A stretch of 39,662 nt of DNA from Spirochaetaceae bacterium (GTDB lineage Bacteria > Spirochaetota > Spirochaetia > Treponematales > Treponemataceae): assembly GCA_017618015.1 (NCBI GenBank), contig JAFZVC010000011.1, forward strand, positions 1-39,662, written 5' to 3'. How positions within the stretch are numbered: position 1 is the stretch's first letter; each line of letters starts with the position of its first letter. Below the pieces are notes generated by a model. The model saw only the letters and a list, made by a program, of their open reading frames with translations. It did no database searches and was not told the origin of the DNA. Positions 9,346 to 17,700 of this stretch are shown here, one piece after another. A program made the position numbers and the translations under genes.

Positions 9346-9939
9346 ATGAGCGATTGGATATACAGCGACGTTGTAAAAGATCATTTTATGAACCCTAAAA
9401 ACGTTCTTATGGAAGACGAGAAAGAATGGCCATGCGACGGCCGCGGAATCGTTGGAAACCTTAAATGCGGCGATCAGATGCTTATCCTTATCCGGGTGAG
9501 CGACGGCAAAATTACTGACTGCCGCTGGAAGACATACGGCTGCGCGAGCGCGATTGCGTCTACTTCAATTTTGTCTGAAGCAATAAAAGGAATGCCGATA
9601 GAAGAAGCTTACCGTCTTAAACCGCAGGATATCGTTGCGAAGCTCGGTGGACTTCCAGAGAACAAAATTCACTGCTCAGTGCTTGGTGACAAAGCCTTGC
9701 GCGCAGCCATCGACGATTATCTTGAAAAGAAAGGTCTTCCGTCGCTCAAAGGCACTGAGGATGTTGAAGTTATCTGCACATGTCTTAACGTAACTGACAA
9801 AGATTTGGAAGAAGCGTATAAAGACGGCGCACGTACATGGGAAGATCTTCAGTCAAGAACGAAGATTGGATCTGCATGCGGCGGCTGTAAAGCTCGTGCA
9901 ATGGAAAAAATGCACGAGTTTGAGCATCTTTTCGGTTAA
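9346..9939 (+). CDS. nifU: Fe-S scaffold: IscU domain fused to BFD-type [2Fe-2S] domain
   Basis: Assembles Fe-S clusters from sulfur delivered by the desulfurase. The N-terminal IscU domain (about 1-130) has all ligands: CGD, YGCAS and the IHC pair. The C-terminal domain (about 140-197) has the BFD/NifU-middle pattern CTC...CGGC (ICTCLNV and SACGGCKA), which binds a permanent [2Fe-2S] cluster. The third NifU domain (CxxC, Nfu) is missing, so the protein has 197 residues rather than about 300. It is the last gene of the mnmA-nifS-nifU operon and has its own ribosome binding site (AAGGAG at 9333-9338). The name nifU does not mean nitrogen fixation here; no nif structural genes are seen. In an anaerobic spirochaete this is likely the general housekeeping scaffold. 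Confidence 0.93.
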   Translation: MSDWIYSDVVKDHFMNPKNVLMEDEKEWPCDGRGIVGNLKCGDQMLILIRVSDGKITDCRWKTYGCASAIASTSILSEAIKGMPIEEAYRLKPQDIVAKLGGLPENKIHCSVLGDKALRAAIDDYLEKKGLPSLKGTEDVEVICTCLNVTDKDLEEAYKDGARTWEDLQSRTKIGSACGGCKARAMEKMHEFEHLFG

Positions 9940-9961
9940 TTGATAGCAAACGTCAATTAAA

Positions 9962-10007
9962 AAAGCGCACGTGAACGAATATCGTTTGCGTGCGCTTTCC
10001 TTTTTTT
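9962..10007 (+). terminator. Intrinsic terminator of the mnmA-nifS-nifU operon
   Basis: Ten-bp stem AAAGCGCACG (9962-9971) with CGTGCGCTTT (9989-9998), an inner AACG/CGTT pairing and a T-run at 10001-10007. It ends just before the stop of the convergent gene at 10014. The A-rich left flank may let it also work on the minus strand. Confidence 0.88.
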
Positions 10008-10013
10008 AGCACG

Positions 10014-10895
10014 TTAAATTACTTCGATTGTGTATGTGGCTGTCTTCTCGTTGCCGAAAACGTCAGATACGGTGATAGAGATAGTGTTTTTTCCTTTTGA
10101 AAGAATCACTTCTGCAATGAACTGACGGTCTTTATCTGGAAATAACTGGTTGTACGGATAACTATGTTTTCCTGTTTTGTCAGTAAAGCAAAGCCTGTTA
10201 TTATCCTGCTTAAGTATATCGTATGTAATTGTCTCTGTTTCGGCACCGTTTACCGCAACTGAAGTCTTAAAAGTCATTCCTTCCGGCTGCTGTGCAATAT
10301 AAAGCGAGTAAATACCTGCATTAAGCTTTGTACCCTGATGTGATATACTCCATGTTCCGGAATCAGATGTCGCTTTCAAATCGTTTATTACAGGTGCGCT
10401 TGTCTTTTGTGACACATGTGGCATAAGGTTGAGCGGGTTTATGATCGTCTTCAGTTTGGAATCAATTACTTGGAATTCAAGGCTGCAAAAACCGTTCTGC
10501 CAGCCGGAAGAGCCGCTTTCCCCGATAATATTTCCTTCCGTTATGTCAGAAGTTCCGTCCTCTATATGAATCTTCTCCAAATTTCCGTAAACGGTCATCA
10601 TATCGTTTTTGTGGCTCAGTATTATTGCGTTTCCAAGCGTCGATGGGAACCAGCCCATATCAGCTGTGTCAGTCCTTATGCTTATGAGAACCGTTCCAGA
10701 ATCAGCTGCGGTTACAGCCGCCTGTTCACGGAACTGTATGGAGTTCGTATATGTGCTTCCCCGCGGCTCCCCAAAGAACGAGAAAAAATTATCCGACTCA
10801 AAAAGAAGTTGCGGCCAGTCAAACGCAAAAAGCGGAACTAGTGTAAATATTATAATAACTGAGAGAAAAAGCTTCTTTGTTTTTGCAAGGCTCAT
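10014..10895 (-). CDS. Exported protein with degenerate LytM/M23-like domain
   Basis: The first 25 residues form a signal peptide (KTKKLFLSVIIIFTLVPLFAF). Residues about 55-155 follow the order of an M23 (LytM) peptidase domain: an AADSGTVLIS strand, GNAIILSH, TVYGNL, ITEGNIIGESGSSG, then CSLEFQVID and INPLNLMP. The zinc ligands are lost: the HxGxD position reads FREQAAVTAAD and the HLHFE position reads CSLEFQV. It is therefore probably a non-enzymatic LytM fold, like the EnvC-type activators of amidases. The C-terminal part (about 160-293) looks like beta-sandwich repeats (KNTISITVSDVFGNEKTATYTIEV). Its ATG overlaps the stop of the upstream propeller gene by four bases, so the two are translationally coupled. 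A role in envelope remodelling is inference; the similarity is weak and a structure prediction would settle it. Confidence 0.7.
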   Translation of the reverse strand: MSLAKTKKLFLSVIIIFTLVPLFAFDWPQLLFESDNFFSFFGEPRGSTYTNSIQFREQAAVTAADSGTVLISIRTDTADMGWFPSTLGNAIILSHKNDMMTVYGNLEKIHIEDGTSDITEGNIIGESGSSGWQNGFCSLEFQVIDSKLKTIINPLNLMPHVSQKTSAPVINDLKATSDSGTWSISHQGTKLNAGIYSLYIAQQPEGMTFKTSVAVNGAETETITYDILKQDNNRLCFTDKTGKHSYPYNQLFPDKDRQFIAEVILSKGKNTISITVSDVFGNEKTATYTIEVI

Positions 10896-11947
10896 TTTGT
10901 TACCTCGAATTTAGAAATCGTAGAATCCGTTCCTATAAAAAGCGAGGAACCTTCAGTAATAATAAATGCGTTTGACGCTTTGAAGCTGAAGTTTCCGATT
11001 TTTGATGACGGATTTTCGAACATGTAGAGCGAGAACGAGTTTTTATTTTTTGTAAGTACGAAGAAAATATTGTTCTCGGGCTGTTCCTCTATAGCGATTA
11101 TCTTTCCTTCGACCGGGATATGTTTTGTTGTCAGGGTTTTGCAATCAATTATAGCAAGACCATTATATTCGTTTATAAAAACTTTTTCGCTGTTCTCGCT
11201 GAACTTTACGTAGGTTTGCTCTCTTAAGTTGTTCTCAAGATATTCATGATAGATAATCTTGTTCTGACCGTCGGTGTTCCTGAAAAGGATGAAACGTTGT
11301 CTGTCTATTCCGCAGACACAAGCTGTAAGATCGTTGTTTTCTGATATATCAACTCCCAGAATAACTTGGTAGTTGCTTCCAGCTGGATAAATGGAAAAAT
11401 CGATTGTTCCGTCGTTTCTAAAAGCTACGAGCTTTCCGTCGGCAAAACCTAAGATACATCCGTTAGAAGAGTTTGAGAAAGCTGTGATTGGTGCAGTGTC
11501 TTCGTATCGCCACAACGAATTACCGTTATCATCAAGTTTGTCGAACCCATTGCCGCCGGGAAGAAACAGAAAATTGCCGTTGTCAGTGAGCCACGGAAAA
11601 CCGGCTTCTTTAATTTCACCGAGCTCTGTACCGTCGGCGGCGAAAAAAGGAGTTTCCTCAGCGTCCGCGCCGTATACTGTCCATGCATCTTTAGAAACGG
11701 ATGCCATGTATGGAAAGCTAGTAAGTGAGCAGAGCGTACCGTCAGAAGAGAAGTAGCCTAAAAGCTGCCCTGTTTTGAATGGGATTCCGCCTTGTTTGTA
11801 CGATACCGGAGCGTCCTGAAGTGAGATACTCCATTCGGAATTAAGCTTGAAAGAGCTATCCACCGGTTCGGCGGCAAGTATAAGATATAAAATAATGAAA
11901 AGGAAGCAAGAAATTATCAATAATGCTTTTTTTTTGCGAGGATTCAT
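10892..11947 (-). CDS. Membrane-anchored protein with WD40/PQQ-like repeats, function unknown
   Basis: Residues 6-26 form one hydrophobic segment after a basic RKKK start, so the protein is anchored in the inner membrane, with the rest outside. About 300 residues follow that alternate short beta strands with turns such as FAADGTELGEIKEAG, KLDDNGNSLWRYED and AFRNDGTIDFSIY. This spacing resembles a PQQ/WD40-like beta-propeller. The family is not recognised further. A clean promoter sits right before the ATG and there is no ribosome binding site, so the mRNA may be leaderless. It is the first gene of a two-gene operon with the degenerate LytM protein, with which it overlaps by four bases. The pairing suggests one envelope complex. 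The gene diverges from cdd. Confidence 0.75.
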   Translation of the reverse strand: MNPRKKKALLIISCFLFIILYLILAAEPVDSSFKLNSEWSISLQDAPVSYKQGGIPFKTGQLLGYFSSDGTLCSLTSFPYMASVSKDAWTVYGADAEETPFFAADGTELGEIKEAGFPWLTDNGNFLFLPGGNGFDKLDDNGNSLWRYEDTAPITAFSNSSNGCILGFADGKLVAFRNDGTIDFSIYPAGSNYQVILGVDISENNDLTACVCGIDRQRFILFRNTDGQNKIIYHEYLENNLREQTYVKFSENSEKVFINEYNGLAIIDCKTLTTKHIPVEGKIIAIEEQPENNIFFVLTKNKNSFSLYMFENPSSKIGNFSFKASNAFIITEGSSLFIGTDSTISKFEVTK

Positions 11948-11955
11948 ATAAAGTT

Positions 11956-11984
11956 ATGATATAATAGGAAAAAAAGATAGTCAA
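11956..11984 (-). promoter_or_regulatory. Promoter of the propeller/LytM operon, leaderless type
   Basis: On the minus strand: TTGACT (11984-11979), exactly 17 bases, TATCAT (11961-11956), then eight bases to the ATG at 11947. Both boxes match consensus in five of six positions. No Shine-Dalgarno fits in the remaining space, so transcription should begin at or next to the start codon. Confidence 0.6.
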
Positions 11985-12032
11985 CCGACGGGACAGTCTT
12001 CTGGCGGTCTGACAAAGTAACGGAGGCTTTAT

Positions 12033-12431
12033 ATGGATTTAGAGAAATTATATGCAGAAGCGTTGAAAGCATCAGAAAATGCGTATGCACCTTATTCAAA
12101 TTTCCGCGTTGGTGCCGCGATTCTTTTACCCGATGGCCAGATTCAGACCGGGGTTAATGTTGAAAACCGTTCTTTTGGTGCTACTAATTGCGCGGAGCGA
12201 ACCGCCGTTTTTGCCGCAGTCGCTCGCGGTTACAAGACATTCAGCGCGATAGCAATCGCTGCTCCTGATGCCGATTATCCAGTCAGCCCTTGTGGTATAT
12301 GCCGCCAGGTACTTACGGAATTTGCCCCGGCAGACACGCCTGTCGTTTTTGGCAACAAGTGGGAGAATACAGTTAAGACGACTCTTGGCGAACTTCATCC
12401 CTATGACGCTCTCCATGAACTTGCAAAATAG
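12033..12431 (+). CDS. cdd: Cytidine deaminase
   Basis: Cytosolic zinc enzyme of pyrimidine salvage that deaminates cytidine and deoxycytidine to uridine and deoxyuridine. It is the short homotetrameric form (132 residues). The zinc and catalytic motif CAERTAVF gives Cys53 and the proton-shuttle Glu55; PCGICRQ gives Cys87 and Cys90, so all three zinc cysteines are present. The substrate region NVENRSFG is intact. CGGAGG at 12021-12026 precedes the ATG with normal spacing. It stands alone between a divergent operon and the next promoter. Confidence 0.97.
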   Translation: MDLEKLYAEALKASENAYAPYSNFRVGAAILLPDGQIQTGVNVENRSFGATNCAERTAVFAAVARGYKTFSAIAIAAPDADYPVSPCGICRQVLTEFAPADTPVVFGNKWENTVKTTLGELHPYDALHELAK

Positions 12432-12449
12432 TTAGTGCGAACGTAATAC

Positions 12450-12478
12450 TTGACAAAAAAGCGCAAACAATGCAAAAT
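12450..12478 (+). promoter_or_regulatory. Promoter and leader of the HTH-EIIA gene
   Basis: Perfect TTGACA at 12450-12455, 17 bases, then CAAAAT (four of six) at 12473-12478. The leader of about 65 bases holds a small hairpin (GCAGAG 12514-12519 with CTCTGC 12527-12532, then four T) just before the ribosome binding site AGGAG. It is too short to call a terminator; a weak attenuator or RNA-stability element is possible. Confidence 0.5.
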
Positions 12479-12550
12479 ATTACAGATTGTTTCACTAAAA
12501 ATCATGTTTTTGCGCAGAGTTTTACCCTCTGCTTTTAGTAGGAGATTGCT

Positions 12551-13201
12551 GTGGAAGATGATATTCTTACAATTGAGGAAGTAGCTAAATATCTCAGAGT
12601 TTCTGAGCGTACAGTATACGATTGGGCACAAAAAGGCGAAGTTCCGTCAGGAAAGATCGGTACGGTATGGCGCTTCAAAAAATCCGAGATAGAGAAGTGG
12701 GTTAACGAAAGGCTTTCTTCCGGAACAAAGGCTGCCGCACCCGGTAACCAGATTCAGGTAAAGAATATTCTTTCTCCTGACCGCATAATTTTCTTAAACC
12801 ATTCTACAAAGCATGATGCGCTTGTCGAGCTTGCTTCTAACCTCAGCACAGCTCCGCAAGTTAAATACAGTGACGAGCTTGCTGTAGAGATTCTTAAACG
12901 CGAAGAGCTTATGTCTACGGCTATTGGAAGGGGAATTGCAATTCCTCACGTAAGACTTTCTTCTGTTACTGATCTTGTTATGTCTGTCGGAATTAGCAAA
13001 GTTGATATCATCGATTTCCAGACAATTGATGATACACCTGTAAGACTTCTTTTCATGATTGCGGCTGCATATAATCAGCATGCATATTATTTGCAGACTC
13101 TTTCATTCTTCAGTTCCAAAATCAAAAATCAGGAATTGCGCGAATCTCTTATCAATGCTGCAACTCCTATGGATGCTTACAATCTGCTGACTGCCGAATA
13201 A
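12551..13201 (+). CDS. Regulator: excisionase/MerR-type DNA-binding domain fused to PTS EIIA (PtsN-like)
   Basis: Probably a cytoplasmic transcriptional regulator whose DNA binding depends on phosphorylation by the nitrogen-type PTS. Residues about 4-55 form a winged helix of the excisionase/MerR type (LTIEEVAKYLRVSERTVYDW, GTVWRFKKSEIEKWV). Residues about 70-215 are a PTS EIIA-2/Ntr domain with the phospho-acceptor histidine in GRGIAIPHVR (His133). The start is GTG at 12551, chosen because of AGGAG a few bases before it and because the HTH begins directly after it. Spirochaetes such as T. pallidum have PtsN-like proteins in a PTS with no sugar permease, so a regulatory role is likely. No transporter EIIB or EIIC gene is nearby. 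The target operators are unknown. Confidence 0.9.
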   Translation: MEDDILTIEEVAKYLRVSERTVYDWAQKGEVPSGKIGTVWRFKKSEIEKWVNERLSSGTKAAAPGNQIQVKNILSPDRIIFLNHSTKHDALVELASNLSTAPQVKYSDELAVEILKREELMSTAIGRGIAIPHVRLSSVTDLVMSVGISKVDIIDFQTIDDTPVRLLFMIAAAYNQHAYYLQTLSFFSSKIKNQELRESLINAATPMDAYNLLTAE

Positions 13202-13231
13202 AAAGCTGACAGTACTGTTTAAAACAAAAAG

Positions 13232-13267
13232 CGCCTGAAGTTCAAACGAAGCTTCAGGCGTTTTTTT
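13232..13267 (+). terminator. Intrinsic terminator of the HTH-EIIA gene, probably bidirectional
   Basis: CGCCTGAAG (13232-13240) pairs with CTTCAGGCG (13252-13260); the inner TTC/GAA can extend the stem; seven T follow. An A-rich stretch at the left (13221-13230) would serve as T-run for the convergent minus-strand gene ending at 13281. Confidence 0.9.
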
Positions 13268-13280
13268 ATTGACGGGTTAA

Positions 13281-13826
13281 TTACATGCCCCATTCCTGCA
13301 AAGTGTTTTCGGCGTAATCATATTCCAAAGGTCCTACAGAATCTGATTGCATAGAATCGTCTCCGTTGAAAACGAACAAAAAGTCGGCTGTGAACGGACT
13401 GTCGAAAATATCCGTAGAGAATCCGAATACTTCAAGATTGTCGTCGTTATAATTGCTTGGAGAGTCGTTATGCAAGAATCCTGCAACAGGAACGTCTATA
13501 ACCTCGTTGCCTTTGCCGTTGTATCTTACGAGCGTCAGATTTGAATTGCGGTTCTCGAAGCACGCATACATGATAACTTCAGTTTTTCCTGATTTTTTAC
13601 CGGTAAGATAATACTCAGAGATGCATTCGTATCCGTTGTAGTTATAGCTTTTGTAGTAAATTGTAAAGCTTTCGTAATACGTTCCACCTGATACATTCGG
13701 GGAGAATGCCTTTGATTTGTAATCCGAGAATTTTATGTTCCCGAAATCAATTGAAAAAGCACCGATGGTACATACGGTTATGATTATCAAAATTGCTGCC
13801 AAAAGCAGTTTGTTTCTTTTCTGCAT
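13281..13826 (-). CDS. Small secreted protein, function unknown
   Basis: A signal peptide occupies residues 1-24 (KRNKLLLAAILIIITVCTIGAFS). The mature part of about 157 residues is rich in Tyr, Asn and Asp (for example YYESFTIYYKSYNYNGYE and NDDNLEVFG), with few charged helices, so it is probably all-beta. It has two cysteines in the mature part, which could pair. I do not recognise a family. GGAGG lies just before the ATG. It is the last of three minus-strand genes after the RHS gene (RHS, lipoprotein, this gene) and ends at a shared terminator. It could be an accessory or second immunity protein of the RHS locus, but only position supports that. Confidence 0.7.
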   Translation of the reverse strand: MQKRNKLLLAAILIIITVCTIGAFSIDFGNIKFSDYKSKAFSPNVSGGTYYESFTIYYKSYNYNGYECISEYYLTGKKSGKTEVIMYACFENRNSNLTLVRYNGKGNEVIDVPVAGFLHNDSPSNYNDDNLEVFGFSTDIFDSPFTADFLFVFNGDDSMQSDSVGPLEYDYAENTLQEWGM

Positions 13827-13950
13827 ATTTCCTCCTGATATCCATTTTGGCGCGATAATTGCGTTTGGTCAATTGTTCGGCTGTTTTGTTTTAAAAACAC
13901 CGAGCTAATTGCTTGGTTACAAAGGATTTTTTATGGTCATAATCACTATA

Positions 13951-14631
13951 TCAAGTTCCGATAGTTATTTCAATTTTTGTCACAATATCATTTTCAAGCC
14001 AAAACCCAAGAATCATGATTTCTTCAGCGATCATATTCGCCAGATTCAAGCTAATTGCTTCATTGCTTCTGTACAATTTGTATTCTTTGTACGCCTCAAT
14101 CACATCGTTGATTGAATCGCCGACTTTTATTCCTCGTCTTGTCGTATACAAAGGAGATTCTGTTTCCATGTGAACAATAGCACCGTTAGTGTAATTCCAG
14201 CGGATATATAAATCATTCTCCGTCTTTTCACACCATTTTCTTATATTATGCGCGGTAGACCAATCCTTAAAGACGTTATATATAGACGAATCGAACCCAT
14301 CAATTTTCCGGATATTGTGATATAAACAAAAGATTTTTCCATCTGCTGTAGTTAGGCAGAATTCAACCGTGTCTTTGTCGTTATAAGCAGAATCATCCCA
14401 ATCCAAGTTTATATCATTGACTATAGTATTTGAAGTATTTGCTATTTCTAAAGGAAACTGCTCTTCTATGACTGTATTCGGGTTGGTAAATGTTTCGTTT
14501 TCTTGATAAACGGTTTCATTTCTTGTTTCTTGTGAAATAATTAATTTTTGTTTGATTTGATCATTTCCTTTTTCACAAGAGATAAAGAAAAATACAAGTA
14601 TAAAAAAGCTGATAAATACTTTCTTTTTCAT
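13951..14631 (-). CDS. Lipoprotein downstream of the RHS gene; candidate immunity protein
   Basis: The N-terminus is a lipoprotein signal: MKKKVFISFFILVFFFISC with the lipid-accepting cysteine at 19. A low-complexity Asn/Thr/Glu-rich linker follows. The C-terminal part contains RRGIKVGDSINDVIEAYKEY, the pattern GI-VGDS--DV---Y known from BLIP-like/SmpA-type folds, which often bind other envelope proteins. The gene is clearly A+T-rich (for example 14 G+C in the 60 bases from 14521). It lies 107 bases after the RHS stop on the same strand, with TAAGGAGTAG before the ATG. A periplasm-facing lipoprotein behind an exported peptidoglycan-hydrolase toxin is what one expects of an immunity protein, but no test of this is possible here. 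It may instead be an unrelated surface lipoprotein. Confidence 0.72.
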   Translation of the reverse strand: MKKKVFISFFILVFFFISCEKGNDQIKQKLIISQETRNETVYQENETFTNPNTVIEEQFPLEIANTSNTIVNDINLDWDDSAYNDKDTVEFCLTTADGKIFCLYHNIRKIDGFDSSIYNVFKDWSTAHNIRKWCEKTENDLYIRWNYTNGAIVHMETESPLYTTRRGIKVGDSINDVIEAYKEYKLYRSNEAISLNLANMIAEEIMILGFWLENDIVTKIEITIGT

Positions 14632-14666
14632 TTGCTACTCCTTACTTCTTTTACTAACTTATAAGA

Positions 14667-14695
14667 TTTCGAACCATATCAAATATGAGTCGAAA
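14667..14695. repeat. Imperfect 29-bp dyad between RHS and lipoprotein genes
   Basis: TTTCGA (14667-14672), two unpaired bases, CATAT (14675-14679), CAA, ATATG (14683-14687), two unpaired bases, TCGAAA (14690-14695). No T-run follows on the minus strand, so it does not look like a terminator. It could be a repressor operator for the lipoprotein gene or an RNA processing hairpin. Confidence 0.5.
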
Positions 14696-14738
14696 AGAAT
14701 CATCATAATTCAAAAACTTTGATCTAAACCTACATTTA

Positions 14739-17700
14739 TCATCTATACGCTGCTGGCATATGCTTCATTGGGTCTTCAATTTTTGAAGCATCATCGCCGG
14801 CATATTCACCATTTTTCCGGATTTCGTAATGTAAATGAACTTGATTAGGTGTTCCATTGTCACTCATATATCCAATTATCTGTCCTCGTTTTACTTCACT
14901 ACCTTCTTCCACAATAAAATCTCCATGCTGATAAACTGCCGTGTCTTCTGTATATGGTAATGATAATTCAAGTCTGGTACTTCCAGAATCGGTTGTTCCA
15001 TTTCGTAAAACTTTACCATCTGCTGTGGCATATATAGGATCTCCTTTTTTACCTGGAGTTATTGCACCTATATCTACACCTGTATGATAATTTTGAAGAC
15101 TGGTTTTTCCTCCAATACCGGCTGTGATTCTCCTACTATCTGTCGGTGGCCCGTATAATCCATTTTTCTCTTCCTCAATTAAAGCATTTATAGCAGCATT
15201 GCGATAACGTTCTGGAACATTTTTATTTATATAATCAATATTATAATAGTTTTCACCCATTAGCACTTTCTTCTCACTAGCGGTTAACCCCCATTTATCC
15301 ACGAAATTTACGGGGTCACCGGCGCAGTATGCATACCAGTTCGTGCCGTCGCGGATTGGGTCGGGTGTGGTAAAACGGGCTAGTGTAGGTGAGTAATCAC
15401 GGAATCCGTAATCGTAAAGCCCTGTCACTTGGTCATAGGGCTTGCCGGCGTATGCTGCGCGAGAAATTATCGCATCAAACATTACGTCGTCGTAGCCGTA
15501 TTCTGAATCAGCATAGGGTGTACCGAATATGTCGTACGAAAGCGTCGCTGTCGTCATGCCATATGCGTCCGTAACGCACCTGACGCTTCCTATGTCATCG
15601 CCAGAAAGATAACGGCTTTCTCCGTCAGCAGACACGGCCGCAGGGGAACTGCCTATGTAGAGCGTCGTCCTAGTCCTGAATCCTGCGGTGCCATTCATGC
15701 TGTCGTCTCCTGATGCTGTATTTCCTGATGTACGCCCGTTGTCTGCCGTACTGTCGTCTATGTATCTGTATCGTTCTCCAAGTGGAATTGTGACAGCGCC
15801 GCTTGCGGTTAATCCTCTGTCATTTGCTTCGCGCAGAACGTTCATGCCTGTACCATCGTAAGCTGTCCTTACGGTACTTCTGCCATTGTCGCCTGTCCGC
15901 AAGCTGACGGAAACTCGTCTTCCTAAAGCATCGTATCCGTATGCCTGTTCCTGCCGTGCGCCTTCATTATTCGTGATAGAGCTGACCATGCGGCCGCTAC
16001 CGTCATAGGTAAACTCGTTTGTTGTATTTGGGGCAGATGGATTTATTATCTTCGTAAGGTTCCCATCGTCATCGTAACTGTATGTACGGAGTGTTTTTCC
16101 TCCGTTAGCGCACGAAATGAGCCTGTCATCCGCGTCGTATGTGTATTCGATGAGTGCGCCGCCAATCTGTCGTTCTGTCATGTTTCCGTCCGCGTCGTAT
16201 TTGAAACGCTCGGCTCTGAAATTCCTGTAGGACGGAATCATGCTATTTATATTGTGACACAGGATTTGCAATCTCGCAACCTTTTCATAGACATTTTTTG
16301 AAAGATAACGTGATTCCGATGCTGTAAAACGAAACTCTGTTATATCCAGGTCATCTATAATTTTATGCTCATATCTCGCTGTTGCTTCCGTATCAGGATG
16401 AAGTACAGACGAAAGCCTTCCAAACGAGTCATATTCATACAGAGTAACCTCTCCTTCTGTGTCTATGGATGCTTCTTTTCTGCCGTCATTTCCGTAGACA
16501 TACGCCTCTGCTGTAATTACAGCGCCGCGTGATTCTCTAGTGATAATACAATCCACGGAACCGTCTTGATTGTACATGGTCTCTGTACGTACTCCATTTT
16601 CTGCTGTTCGTTTAATTTCACGCATCATGGAGTCGTATTCCAATTTGTAACCAGTGTTTGTTACGCTGTCATGTATTGTAACAAGCTCACCGTTTTTTCC
16701 ATATGACATCGTTAGATTTTGACCTTCACCGATTGTTTGTGTTCTTCGTCCAGCTTTGTCGTATCTATATGTGACTGTTTCTCCTGTTATTGTATCTGTT
16801 TGTTTGATGAGCTTTCCTCCTTTGTCGTATTCGTAAACGACTTCTCCAGAGGCATTCTTTATCGATTTTACTCTACCGGATAGTGTGTATGTTACTGAAC
16901 CTGATGTACTGTCACTATAAGAGGTGGTTCTTGTAAGACCGTTCTGAGATTCTGTGTATGACGTGGATTCACCAGAGAAACGGAGAAGGGAAGAGATTTC
17001 ATCATTTTTATCGTATATATAGTTTTGTGTGAGCCCGCTACGGTTCGTTTCAGAATCGAGAAGACCAAATTCATCGTATTTGTATGTGTATACATGATTG
17101 TTACCAGAAGTAACATTGACCGTACGACCGTTATCTTCGTAATCGTAGGATGAAGTCAGAGTACCGGCTGTGTAAACCTCGGAAAGTCTGCCTGCATCGT
17201 CATAATTGTACGCCATAGATGCGGAAAGCTTTCCTTCCTGTTCTATGAGTCTTCCTGCGCTGTCGTATCTGCCTTGCCAAACTGTTTTTCCACAAAGGAT
17301 GCTTTCTGTCATATTGCCATAAACATCATACTTGTATTCGCTGATAGTACCGTCTGGGTATATGGCTTTAGTCACGAGCCCGCGGACATCGTATTCGTAC
17401 GACGTGATGTTTCCGTATGCATCCTTTTCGGAAGTTGCACGGCCTGCACAATCGTATGTGATATGACGGGTGTTTCCTTCGCCATCGGTAACTGATGTAG
17501 TTTCGCCCAAAGCGTCAAGAGTGTATGATACGGGATATAGCCCGCCCATGCTCGCCGTCACGGTTCTTCCGTCATCGCTGTATTCGTAAGAAGTATATTC
17601 ATCGGCTGTCGTGATGCTTCCATCACCACCAGTAACGGCGAGAGTGACTCTGCCGTGGTCATCGTAGTAGAAGTATCTGGAGCCGGCTGCCTGTGTGACT

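Noticed and set aside
9346..9939. Nitrogen fixation gene cluster
   Set aside because: NifS- and NifU-type proteins here are next to a tRNA thiolase and no nitrogenase genes are present; the role is general Fe-S and sulfur supply.
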